Positions 7,213 through 14,726 of a stretch of DNA of 29,219 bases are shown one piece after another. The translations under genes were made by a program, and so were the position numbers. The stretch's first letter is position 1; each line of letters opens with the position of its first letter. This DNA is from CAZKUN01 sp964555935 (GTDB taxonomy: Bacteria > Armatimonadota > Zipacnadia > Zipacnadales > VGFC01), in the NCBI GenBank assembly GCA_964555935.1, contig CAZKUN010000105.1, positions 1 through 29,219 of the forward strand, in the 5' to 3' direction. The notes beneath the pieces are model-generated. The model did no database searches, was not told the DNA's origin, and was given only the letters and a program-made list of their open reading frames with translations.

Positions 7213-8898
7213 CTAACGCACTGTCGCCCGGTACTTCGGGGTCTCGTCGCCGGGCGCGGCCAGCGCCGCCAGTCCGGATGGGTCGAGGTAGTTGTTGACG
7301 CTGCCCGCGAACACCATCTGGCAGTCCCGACCATGCCCGAAGTCGGAGTCGTTCACGTGGACATCGAAGCCGATTCCCGTGTAGTCGTCCTCGCCTTCGC
7401 GTTCGAGGACGCGTAGCGGGATCGAAATCCTCAGCGAGTACCCGCCCTCGATCTTGCCGCCCCTGGCCGATACCCCGACGAGCCTTGGCGCTAGCCCGTC
7501 GAGCGGCTGCCAGGTCGCTGGCCGCCCGCTGTCGGTGCTCGCGCGAAACAGCAGCAGCATCACGTCCTTGGAATAGACAGGCTTGCCCTGGTCGGCTGAC
7601 GGCCGTAGATCGAGGCAGATCTCGACTGAATCGTAGTCGCCGACCCAGTCTCCGGGCGGGGCGGCGTCGACATCGTCGTCGGTCACCTCAACAAGCGCCT
7701 CAAGGCGGCCGTCGCGCTGCATCAGAGCGAACTGGGCGCCCAGATCCTCATAACCCTCCCACGAATACGCGCCCTTGACGATCGAGTCGTAGCCGAACCG
7801 GCGCCAGACCAGACCGTTTGGCCTGTCGAGGGCGCGGACTTCCTGAGGCACGAACACGGGGGCTATCGCGAGCGATTTCCCATCGATGGAGCTGGTACGC
7901 GGGGCCTCGGATCGGGCGACCGCCCAGACCTTCGCCCGTCGCGTCCGTCGGAGTGGGGTGAGCGTGGGCAGAGCGATGTCGTTGGCTAGCTCGGCTTGCT
8001 CGCCAGGCCCGATGCGCACGGAGTCTGGGGTCGGCGTGATCCCCGGACCATGCTCGACGTCAATGTCGAGCGGATCCTCGCCGCCGTTGCGGATCAGCGT
8101 TCGGATGTCCGACCTCTCATCTCCCGACAGCATCTTGCTGTAGCCCTCGATCTCAACCTCGATCTTGGCCTCGTACCCGAACAGCTCGTCCCACGTTCGG
8201 AGCAACTCCCTGGCCATCAGTAGGTGACCGAGGGAATCGGGATGGCTGCCCCACGCGAACGGGCCGCGGTAATCGCGGTCTCCATCGTGCAGCGCCTGGT
8301 CGAAATCCGCGACAGGAACTTCGAAGCGCTCGGCTGCGCGGCGGGTTGAGTCGACGAACTCGTTGCCGGGCTCGGGGTCGTTGAACGGGTTCGCGGCGAC
8401 GATGCACAGGGCGTTGGTCGGCGCGCCGGTGACGGTCTGGATGAGTTCCGACAGATCATCGTATAGGTCGCGCGGCCGCCGGTCGAACCCCTCGTCGTTG
8501 CCGCCGAATTGCAGGACCACGAGGTCTGGGTCGCGCGATAGGACCTCTCGGTCAACGCGTATCAGGCCGACCTCGGACGTGTCGCCAGGCCCCCCGGCGC
8601 CAATGATCTCGATCTCACATGCCGGGTATCTCGCTTGGAGCGCGCGGGCGAAGACCGGCACCAGTCCCTCGGTGGCTTCATCGGCGGCACCCCACCCCGC
8701 CGACAGCGAATCGCCGAATACGATGATCCGGACGGGGCCTGGACCCGCCTCGAGTCGCTCTCGAAGCGCGTCAATGCGCTCGGGCGGGTTGGCTTCGCCC
8801 GGGACTGCGGGGCCAGGCTGCCCGAGAGGCAGACCGAGGAGACCAAGCAGCGGCAGAGCGGCCATGGGGCTGATGGGGCGTCCGGCAAATGCGGGCAT
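7213..8898 (-). CDS. Secreted SGNH/GDSL hydrolase with C-terminal CBM9-like domain
   Basis: 561 residues. A hydrophobic N-terminus (MAALPLLGLLGLPLGQPGP, about 12-30) looks like an export signal. The SGNH domain spans about 55-240: block I FGDSLSAGWG with nucleophile Ser64, block II glycine region GAGGPGDTSE (about 100-109), block III FGGND (131-135) and block V HPDSLGH with His219. The aspartate usually three residues before that histidine (DxxHP) is a tryptophan (WGSHP), so a Ser-His dyad or another acid must serve. A linker follows, then a region (about 350-545) resembling the CBM9/DOMON-like carbohydrate-binding beta-sandwich (YDSVEICLDLRP near a GDWVGD turn). Likely an ester or acetyl hydrolase acting on carbohydrate outside the cytoplasm; substrate unknown. 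ATG 8898 is chosen because GGAG lies 7 bases upstream. Last gene of a three-gene minus-strand operon, 65 bases after its neighbour. Confidence 0.85.
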   Translation of the reverse strand: MPAFAGRPISPMAALPLLGLLGLPLGQPGPAVPGEANPPERIDALRERLEAGPGPVRIIVFGDSLSAGWGAADEATEGLVPVFARALQARYPACEIEIIGAGGPGDTSEVGLIRVDREVLSRDPDLVVLQFGGNDEGFDRRPRDLYDDLSELIQTVTGAPTNALCIVAANPFNDPEPGNEFVDSTRRAAERFEVPVADFDQALHDGDRDYRGPFAWGSHPDSLGHLLMARELLRTWDELFGYEAKIEVEIEGYSKMLSGDERSDIRTLIRNGGEDPLDIDVEHGPGITPTPDSVRIGPGEQAELANDIALPTLTPLRRTRRAKVWAVARSEAPRTSSIDGKSLAIAPVFVPQEVRALDRPNGLVWRRFGYDSIVKGAYSWEGYEDLGAQFALMQRDGRLEALVEVTDDDVDAAPPGDWVGDYDSVEICLDLRPSADQGKPVYSKDVMLLLFRASTDSGRPATWQPLDGLAPRLVGVSARGGKIEGGYSLRISIPLRVLEREGEDDYTGIGFDVHVNDSDFGHGRDCQMVFAGSVNNYLDPSGLAALAAPGDETPKYRATVR

Positions 8899-8963
8899 TC
8901 CACATCTCCACGACAGGGCGGTCACTTCTCGCTATACAAACGCTATCGCACGGGCTGCGTTCC

Positions 8964-9617
8964 CTATGGCATGGCCGACGACTTGCTCCACGTCACCTCG
9001 CGCTGCGCGAGTTCGGCGAGCGTTGGGAGTTGGAACGCGGCGAGTTGTCCGCCCCCGGCCCGGCCCATGACGAGGTGCAGACCCTTGGGCGCCCTCACCC
9101 CGCCGATCCTGCTTTCGCCGACGGTCGCCATGGCATCAGCGAGCCGGTCTGGCGCGCTCGGGACGGTCATGATCGCGGCTCGCCAATCGTTCTCGGCGGC
9201 GTGGGCCAGTTCTAGCTCTTCACCCTCCGACGCCAGTGTCGCGTACGCGACAGAAGCCTTCTGCCCCTCGCCCGGCAGAACCAGCCGGACGGTGATGATG
9301 CTCTCCCGCGTGAGGTTCTCAGTGTCGATGAGCAGCGCGAGCAGGCGCCCAGTCACGCGCGCCGTCGCGTCGGCCGGTCGGAACTTCGCGGCCAGAACGC
9401 ACAGCGTGCCGCTGTCGGTTGCCGACGGAATCAACTCCAAGACGACCGCCGGAAGCTCGACAAAGCTGGGCGAGCCAATGACCTCGCCGAGTTTCTCCAT
9501 CAGGGCATCGGTCGCGGCAGTCTGCGATACCGGCGAGATGTTCGCCCCGCCTTGCGCTGCGCATGTTGCCGTCAGCGCGACCAGAATGGCTGCGATTGCG
9601 ATGAGTCGCGGTCTCAT
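8964..9617 (-). CDS. Small secreted protein of unknown function
   Basis: 217 residues, not recognised. MRPRLIAIAAILVALTATCA is a clear signal peptide (positive start, hydrophobic core), with likely cleavage near CAA-Q at about 20-22; the cysteine does not sit in a good lipobox. The mature part is rich in Ala, Glu and Leu, with alternating beta-like segments (ESIITVRLVLPGEG, ASVAYATLASEGEELELA) and a glycine-rich piece MGRAGGGQ near the end. The start ATG 9617 follows GAGGAG (9624-9629 on this strand) with 6-base spacing. It sits 14 bases after the aldo/keto reductase stop and 65 bases before the SGNH gene, so all three are probably one transcript. Function cannot be named. Confidence 0.75.
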   Translation of the reverse strand: MRPRLIAIAAILVALTATCAAQGGANISPVSQTAATDALMEKLGEVIGSPSFVELPAVVLELIPSATDSGTLCVLAAKFRPADATARVTGRLLALLIDTENLTRESIITVRLVLPGEGQKASVAYATLASEGEELELAHAAENDWRAAIMTVPSAPDRLADAMATVGESRIGGVRAPKGLHLVMGRAGGGQLAAFQLPTLAELAQREVTWSKSSAMP

Positions 9618-9631
9618 GTGGGTCTCCTCGT

Positions 9632-10639
9632 CTACCACCGGTTCAGGGCCAACTCGGTCCCTTCGACCTTGGATTGGTTCAGGAATGGCTTCCACACGAA
9701 GTCGTCTGAGATCTCATCAATTCGCGCGATGTCGGCGGGATCGATCTTCACCTCGCACAGCCCATACATCGGCCGGAAATGGTCCGCGTTCTTGCCGCCG
9801 ACAATGGGGGTGGTGATGAACGGTTTTGCCAGGTTGTAGGCCATCGCGAGTTGGTTGATCGCCAGCTCGTACTTCGCCGCGATCGCCTTCAGCTCGTCTA
9901 GGATATCGAAGACCTGATCCGTCAGCCGGTCCTGCATCATCTTGCTGCTCGCCACTCGCGTGCCCGCGGGGTACTCCTGGCCGCGCTCGTACTTGCCGGT
10001 CAGGATTCCGCCGTCGAGCGGGCCGTAGCCCATGATCGCGATGTTGAAACGCTCGCAGAACTTCACCGTCTCGCGCTCGATCGCGCGGTCGAAGATATTG
10101 TAGCGGACTTGCAGCGAGGCGAACGGCTCCCAGTTGTGCAAGGCCGAGACGCCTAGCGCGTGGGCGACCTGCCACGCGAAGTGGTTGCAGACCCCGATGT
10201 AGCGGACCTTTCCCTGTTGGACGAGCGCGTCGAGTGCCGAAAGCGTCTCCTCGATCGGTGTCTCCGGGTGGGGATGATGGAGCTGGTAGAGGTCGATGCG
10301 GTCCGTGTTCATCCGCCTCAGGCTGTCTTCGACGCCCTGCATGATGTGGTAGCGCGAGCATCCGCCGGAGTTGATGTCGTTGCGGTCCATCTGGACCCAG
10401 AGCTTCGTCGCGACGATGAGCTTGTCGCGCTTGGCCGGCGTTAACGTCCGGCCGAGGAATTCCTCGCTCGAGCCTCGCCCATACGCGTCTGCCGTGTCGA
10501 TGAAGTTGATGCCATGATCGACCGCCTCATCGATCAGCGCAATGGCCTCGGCGTCCTCCAACTCGTCCGGGAAGTTCATCGCGCCCAGGCAGAGACGCGA
10601 CACCATGATGCCGGTGTTGCCGAATTTCACGTATTGCAT
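9632..10639 (-). CDS. Aldo/keto reductase
   Basis: 335 residues, NADP(H)-dependent oxidoreductase of the AKR superfamily, TIM barrel, cytoplasmic. Catalytic tetrad by motif: Asp48 and Tyr53 (FIDTADAYGRG), Lys79 (LIVATKLWV) and His121 (LYQLHHPHPETP). The DRIDLYQLH and VRYIGVCNH strands and the cofactor-binding TPIVGGKNADHF segment near the C-terminus fit the bacterial YajO/YdbC/Kv-beta-like branch. The likely substrate is a sugar or small aldehyde, but the family is too broad to say. ATG 10639 starts the usual AKR N-terminus MQYVKFGNTGIMVSRLCLG; the frame stays open 42 codons further up but that part looks non-coding. First gene of the minus-strand operon that continues with the secreted unknown and the SGNH hydrolase. 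Confidence 0.92.
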   Translation of the reverse strand: MQYVKFGNTGIMVSRLCLGAMNFPDELEDAEAIALIDEAVDHGINFIDTADAYGRGSSEEFLGRTLTPAKRDKLIVATKLWVQMDRNDINSGGCSRYHIMQGVEDSLRRMNTDRIDLYQLHHPHPETPIEETLSALDALVQQGKVRYIGVCNHFAWQVAHALGVSALHNWEPFASLQVRYNIFDRAIERETVKFCERFNIAIMGYGPLDGGILTGKYERGQEYPAGTRVASSKMMQDRLTDQVFDILDELKAIAAKYELAINQLAMAYNLAKPFITTPIVGGKNADHFRPMYGLCEVKIDPADIARIDEISDDFVWKPFLNQSKVEGTELALNRW

Positions 10640-10903
10640 GGATCCGTGTCCCCTTGTCTGTGTCGCTACGGCCGCTTGCGGCCTAGGGTTCCTCTTGCTC
10701 TGACTCGCGCCCTGCCGCGCCGACCGGAAAGCGTTGGCAGATGGGGTAGCCCATCTCGCCGTCAATCTGGGGCTTCACGGCCGCATGGGCAGGCTCTTGG
10801 AGTCCAGTTGCCGAAACACCGTGGCGAACGGCTGACCGTTCGGCCGCTGCCGGAGCGCCCGAGCCAAGTCGGGAGTCGCGGCTAACACCTGGAGGATCGC
10901 CCT
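10640..10903. other. Divergent intergenic region with two hairpins
   Basis: 264 bases between the aldo/keto reductase (-) and the secreted PAP2 gene (+); both promoters should lie here. Two perfect inverted repeats are visible: GGCCGC-TT-GCGGCC at 10670-10683, about 30 bases upstream of the reductase start, and CGAACGG-CTGA-CCGTTCG at 10825-10842. Neither has a T tract. No convincing -35/-10 pair and no credible gene were found. Confidence 0.4.
10891..10896 (+). promoter_or_regulatory. Ribosome binding site for GTG-started PAP2 gene
   Basis: GGAGGA, a near-perfect Shine-Dalgarno, ends 7 bases before GTG 10904. It fixes the start, because the following residues form a proper signal peptide. 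Confidence 0.75.
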
Positions 10904-11661
10904 GTGGGAAGAGCCTTGACACTATTGCTCGCGCTGTATCTGTTCGTACCCGCCGCGCGAGCGGCGGATGACTTCGCGGTGGCCGTTGGGGATTCGGTTG
11001 ATTACCTGGCGACGATCCCGCTTGCCTTGACGCTTGGAGGGGGCGAACACGAGGAACACATTGGGCGGACTATGGCGGACGCCTNNNNNNNNNNNNNNNN
11101 NNNNNNNNNNNNNNNNNNNNNNNNNNNNNNNNNNNNNNNNNNNNNNNNNNNNNNNNNNNNNNNNNNNNNNNNNNNNNNNNNNNNACGCTTGGAGGGGGCG
11201 AACACGAGGAACACATTGGGCGGACTATGGCGGACGCCTATTTCGTCACATTCTGCAGCGCGCGGATACTCAAGTACATGATCAACGAGGACCGGCCGGA
11301 GAGCCCGGGAGCCACGGACGGATTTCCGAGCGGGCACGCGGCGATTGCGTTTGCGCTGGCGGAATCGGCGAGCGCGCTGGACCGGGATGTGCGCCCGTAC
11401 GCGTATGCGTGGGCGGCGGGAGTCGGCTGGAGCCGCGTGAAGACGGACCAGCACTCGGGGTGGCAGGTGGCGGCGGGCGCGGCCCTCGGCTACGCGATCG
11501 GGCACGCTTCGGCCCGGAGCGATGGTGGGCTCTTCTTTGGGCTGCTCGCGGATGATAGACCGACCAAGCCAGGGTCGCACCTCATGCTGCGGCCAACGTA
11601 CGATGTGGATATAGACGATCCGACCGCACTGAGGGTGAAGGTCTGGGAAGCCAGTTGGTGA
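10904..11661 (+). CDS. Secreted PAP2-superfamily phosphatase, split by an artificial assembly gap
   Basis: GTG start with a strong GGAGGA site; signal peptide GRALTLLLALYLFVPAARA, then ADD. A 100-N run interrupts the gene. The 55 bases before it (11030-11084) are identical to the 55 after it (11185-11239). Removing 155 bases (the Ns plus one copy) joins both halves in frame into a 200-residue protein. That protein carries all three PAP2 phosphatase motifs: KX6RP (Lys72...Arg79-Pro80), PSGH (90-93) and SRX5H (Ser125-Arg126...His132). It is likely a periplasmic or membrane-associated acid phosphatase acting on lipid or isoprenoid phosphates; only one or two further hydrophobic stretches are seen. 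As the sequence stands the reading frame breaks, because 155 is not a multiple of three. The last 172 bases overlap the convergent glycosyltransferase gene. Confidence 0.82.
11030..11084 (+). repeat. 55-bp exact duplicate, copy 1 (contig-end overlap)
   Basis: Identical to 11185-11239 and ends exactly at the N run. This is the pattern left when two contigs whose ends overlap are scaffolded without being merged, so it is probably not a biological repeat. Confidence 0.9.
11085..11184. other. Assembly gap, exactly 100 N
   Basis: One hundred consecutive N, the conventional placeholder length for a gap of unknown size. The flanking 55-bp identity suggests the true gap size is minus 55, that is, no missing sequence. 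Confidence 0.97.
11185..11239 (+). repeat. 55-bp exact duplicate, copy 2 (contig-end overlap)
   Basis: Second copy of 11030-11084, starting at the first base after the N run and continuing into the PAP2 catalytic region. Confidence 0.9.
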
Positions 11662-12773
11662 CGCCGGGGGCGGGTCGTGCCGGGCTGCCGGCCAAGCAAC
11701 GACTTGGCGAGGGCCTCCATCCGCGTCGCCGTGGCGGCGGGGGAGTGGTCCTCGGCAAACCAAGCGCGGCGGGGCGTGACGTCTTCGCGAGCGCAAGGGT
11801 CCGCCAAGGCCCGCGCGAGATCCAGCAGAGCTTCGCGCAGTAGCGTGTCGTCAACGGGCCTTTCGCAGCGATCCGCAAAGTGACACTCAAGGGCATGGGC
11901 GGCGTTCGAGCGGGTGACCTGCCCGTACCATGCCTTGGAGGCGGCGATCGCCGGCCGATGCGCGTAGAGCGCCTCGAAGCAACCACACCCACCCGCCACG
12001 ACAATGCTGGCTTCCTCAATCCACAGCAGTGGGTCGGTCGTCTCGCCGTGCACGCGCACCGCCTCGCGGCCGACCTTGGCGTTGGCCTCCGCGGCCAGGG
12101 CCCGCACGTCCGAAAGGTACCGGCCCTCGCCGACGATGTTGACTTGAAGCGCCGGGACCGTCGCCGCGAGTTCCGGGGCAATGCGCGCGAGCGAGGCAGC
12201 AGCTTGCCATTTTCCCCCGCTCAACCGACCGAGGTACAGGATGCGCGTGCCGTCGGTGGGCGGCTCGACGATGTCGCGGCAACGGATGGGACGCGGCCAG
12301 AGGTGAACCCGTTCGGGCGGCACGCCGCGCTCAAGAAAGGCCGCGTGGATCGGCGGCTCCAAGGCGACGAGGGCGTCCGAGCACAGCAATTCACTCAGTG
12401 ACTGTTCGGGCAGCAGGGGATCCTGAAACACGGAGACCAGAGGGATGCCGAAGCGCCGGGCGAGGTGGGCGGCGCTCAGGCGGGCACGGCCCCTTCCCGC
12501 ACAGATGAGCGTATCGGGCCGTCGGCGCCTGATGTGGCGCGCGACCACTGGGATGCTGAGCGGCCATCCGGGCGAGCGCAGGTGGACGGCGCCACACTCC
12601 TGCAAGCGCGCCCAGAGCGGCCCGCCGCCCGCGGCGTATGTGAACGCATGTCCATGCTGGACGAGCGCCTGGGCGAGGAGCAAGGCGAACGTTGACCCGC
12701 CGGAGACGCGGCAGTTGCGCTCGAGCTGGAGGAAACGGAGCGGGCGGACGTCAGCGGCCCCGCCTTCGGTCAT
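11490..12773 (-). CDS. GT-B fold glycosyltransferase (family 4/group 1 type)
   Basis: 427 residues. The N-terminal Rossmann half starts FLQLERNCRVSGGSTFALLLAQAL (14-37), with the donor/acceptor glycine loop and HGHAFTYAAGGG typical of GT4 enzymes. The second half opens with ILYLGRLSGGK (178-188), followed by VNIVGEGRY (211-219), and the nucleotide-sugar loop GGCGCFEALYAHRPAIA (261-277) with Glu267. It transfers a sugar from an activated donor, probably to a lipid or polysaccharide at the inner membrane; donor unknown. Start ATG 12773 overlaps the stop of the upstream PAP2 gene as ATGA (12770-12773), which indicates translational coupling; an ATG 18 codons earlier is less likely. The last 57 or so residues (from about 371), rich in Ser and Arg, lie antisense to the secreted PAP2 gene and look like a non-conserved extension. 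Confidence 0.85.
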   Translation of the reverse strand: MTEGGAADVRPLRFLQLERNCRVSGGSTFALLLAQALVQHGHAFTYAAGGGPLWARLQECGAVHLRSPGWPLSIPVVARHIRRRRPDTLICAGRGRARLSAAHLARRFGIPLVSVFQDPLLPEQSLSELLCSDALVALEPPIHAAFLERGVPPERVHLWPRPIRCRDIVEPPTDGTRILYLGRLSGGKWQAAASLARIAPELAATVPALQVNIVGEGRYLSDVRALAAEANAKVGREAVRVHGETTDPLLWIEEASIVVAGGCGCFEALYAHRPAIAASKAWYGQVTRSNAAHALECHFADRCERPVDDTLLREALLDLARALADPCAREDVTPRRAWFAEDHSPAATATRMEALAKSLLGRQPGTTRPRRHQLASQTFTLSAVGSSISTSYVGRSMRCDPGLVGLSSASSPKKSPPSLRAEACPIA

Positions 12774-13438
12774 CGCGGGCCTCCCTGGACGTCTGCCGGC
12801 GCCGGCCGTGGGGGCCAGAGCCTCCACACCGAGGCCGCGACTCCGCCGCCCAGCATCATCGCCGCGAGGCAGTCAGATGGGTAATGGCCGGCGTGGAGAA
12901 CGCGGCCCACTGAGGAGAGTACCGGGATGAGGAACAGCGCCCAGCGGGCCTTGCCGCGCCCGGCGAACAGGAACAGCAGCACTGCCAGGGCGCTCGCCAG
13001 CGTGACATCGCCCGAGGGGAATGAGTGGTACATCCCATTGCCGAACAGATCGGGCCGCCCGATGGCATCGCCCCAACCCACGGCGAAGTAGGCGAATTCC
13101 GGTCTCGGTCTGGCGACGCCCATCTTCAGCAAGTAGCACGCGATCAGCGCCACGGCCATCGTCAGAGCCAACAGGCCCGTGGCGCGGCCCCACGCCCGCG
13201 AGCGCTTCACGAGCGCCGTGATCCCGCAGATAACTAGCGCGCCATAAAGCACCGGCGGCCGCCCGAGGTGCTTCAGTACCGAGTGGATGGCCTCGACAGT
13301 GGGAGTGCGGAAAATCCGCACGACCCACGGCAGCGTGATTGGGTCGACGAAGAGCATCAGCCCGATGACTCCCGCGCCGGCGGCGAGCAGAATCAGCAAC
13401 CATCTGTACCTGTGCGGGATGGAGAGGTCATTGCTCAT
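12770..13438 (-). CDS. Integral-membrane PAP2-superfamily phosphatase
   Basis: 222 residues with about five or six hydrophobic segments (12-31, 63-77, 86-104, 147-159, 167-176, 189-206). Phosphatase motifs are KX6RP (Lys105...Arg112-Pro113), a variant second motif PSGD (141-144) in which the usual histidine is aspartate, and GRX5H (Arg179...His185) in place of SRX5H, followed by YPSD. The nucleophilic histidine (His185) is kept, and Asp144 could act as the acid, so activity is plausible. Likely substrates are polyprenyl or lipid phosphates at the membrane. ATG 13438 lies downstream of GGAGATACGCGGG. It is 27 bases after the beta-helix gene and its stop overlaps the glycosyltransferase start, so the pair probably works on the same lipid-linked sugar route (inference). 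Confidence 0.87.
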   Translation of the reverse strand: MSNDLSIPHRYRWLLILLAAGAGVIGLMLFVDPITLPWVVRIFRTPTVEAIHSVLKHLGRPPVLYGALVICGITALVKRSRAWGRATGLLALTMAVALIACYLLKMGVARPRPEFAYFAVGWGDAIGRPDLFGNGMYHSFPSGDVTLASALAVLLFLFAGRGKARWALFLIPVLSSVGRVLHAGHYPSDCLAAMMLGGGVAASVWRLWPPRPAPADVQGGPR

Positions 13439-13465
13439 CCCGCGTATCTCCAGTGCGAGGCCATG

Positions 13466-14695
13466 CTACTGGGCCTCCTCGGCCGTCGTCTGCACGAGGT
13501 TCGTCTCGATCAGCATCTTGCCGGCCTCGGATTCGTCCACGATGGCCGCGTGCCCGCGCGAGTCGATCAGGTTTCCCTGCACAACGCCCCCGCGGATGCT
13601 CGGGCCGATCTTGACGCCTGCGCCAAAGCCGTCGATGTGATTCCCTGTCATTACGAGACGCCCGCCCTCAAACACCACCGCTGGCGCCACGAATTGCTCC
13701 ATGGGCCGGGCGAGCGTGCAGCCCGTCAGCACCGTATGGTCGCAGTCGCGCACTACGACGCAACTCGTCCCGTTGGACTTCAACTCCGCGCCGGTGATCC
13801 GCACGCGAGCGCCCTCGCCATCGACGACGAGCCCCTCCGCGTGGTCCCAGAATGTGCCGCCCGAGATACTCACCGTGTTGTGGCCACGCACCTCGATGCC
13901 GGTACCGCAGTAATCCGTCGAGCAACCCGTCATGATGCCCCAGGTGCCGCCTTCGATCTCGCACCCTTCGATCTCGTCAGCTAGCACGAACCCATACCTC
14001 ATGGCGAAGGCGAAGCAGTCGGTCACGCGGATGAGGTCGTTCTTGCCGAGCAGAAATCCAATACCCTTATCCAGGCCACGCGGCACCGGTCCCGCGTTCC
14101 AGACCTCGATGTTGTTCAGCCGCGGCACGTCCCACGTGCCCGTCACGCGGACACCGACATTCCTCGGCGCGACCATGAATACGTTCTCGATGTTCAGCCG
14201 GCCCACGTTGCTCACGCCGTCGGTGATGATCCCGTCCCACGGGTAGCGAATCCGGCAGTTGCTGATGTAGACGCCGATGCCGGTGATCAGCACCGCCGGT
14301 GGCCCACTCTCGGCATCGGGGGGCGGCGCGCACGTGATGTCGAGCGCGTGAAGCGCCCCGCCGGCGGCTAGCGTGAACGCCGGCCTATCGTGCGTCGGCA
14401 ATATCGACGGTAGCGCGTCGATATCCGCCGGCCACGCTCCCATCGCCGGGCCGCTGATCCCCACGTTCATCAGTTCGATCGTCTCGGACGTGACGTAATG
14501 ACCTCGCGGCACGGTGACGTGGACGCCGGCCTCCGTCGCCGCGGCGACCGCGTCGAGGAACGCCTGAGTGTCATCCGTCTCGCCGTCGCCAACCGCGCCG
14601 TGGTCCGCAACGCTGATCATGTCCGGCGCAGCCTGCCCGACCGCGCAGGCCATGGCGAGGCCGAGTCCTGTCCAGTAACCGTGCAGCGCGCGCAT
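13466..14695 (-). CDS. Secreted right-handed beta-helix protein, pectate-lyase-3 type N-terminus
   Basis: 409 residues. A signal peptide MRALHGYWTGLGLAMACAVG (1-20, with QAA next) is followed by the classic opening coil MISVADHGAVGDGETDDTQA (about 26-45) of the Pfam pectate-lyase-3/GH28-like superfamily. After that come short repeating beta turns (GVYISNCRI, VSISGGTFWDHAEGLVV, VRITGAELKSNGTS, LVMTGNHIDGFGAGVKIG, VVQGNLIDS) typical of a parallel beta-helix. No catalytic residues can be assigned with confidence; it may be a lyase, glycosidase, epimerase or a binding protein for acidic polysaccharides. ATG 14695 has GGAGG (14701-14705 on this strand) 5 bases upstream, which decides the start. 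It begins 31 bases after the DUF6785-like gene and ends 27 bases before the PAP2 gene, so it sits in the middle of a four-gene operon. Confidence 0.85.
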   Translation of the reverse strand: MRALHGYWTGLGLAMACAVGQAAPDMISVADHGAVGDGETDDTQAFLDAVAAATEAGVHVTVPRGHYVTSETIELMNVGISGPAMGAWPADIDALPSILPTHDRPAFTLAAGGALHALDITCAPPPDAESGPPAVLITGIGVYISNCRIRYPWDGIITDGVSNVGRLNIENVFMVAPRNVGVRVTGTWDVPRLNNIEVWNAGPVPRGLDKGIGFLLGKNDLIRVTDCFAFAMRYGFVLADEIEGCEIEGGTWGIMTGCSTDYCGTGIEVRGHNTVSISGGTFWDHAEGLVVDGEGARVRITGAELKSNGTSCVVVRDCDHTVLTGCTLARPMEQFVAPAVVFEGGRLVMTGNHIDGFGAGVKIGPSIRGGVVQGNLIDSRGHAAIVDESEAGKMLIETNLVQTTAEEAQ

Positions 14696-14726
14696 GCATG
14701 CCTCCAGGTCTGTCTCGTCTGACGGT

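Noticed and set aside
8635..9816. 393-codon forward frame across the SGNH and secreted-unknown genes
   Set aside because: Composition is Ser/Arg-rich and shadow-like; the minus-strand genes have signal peptides, motifs and ribosome binding sites.
10683..10922. 79-codon minus-strand frame in the divergent intergenic region
   Set aside because: Overlaps the start and ribosome binding site of the secreted PAP2 gene; no motif or start signal.
11030..11239. True tandem duplication or mobile-element target duplication around the N run
   Set aside because: The copies abut a 100-N placeholder and collapsing them restores the frame, so a scaffolding artefact explains it better.
11691..11708. GCCAAG-CAACGA-CTTGGC hairpin downstream of the secreted PAP2 stop, considered as a terminator
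   Set aside because: Lies inside glycosyltransferase coding sequence and has no T tract on either strand.
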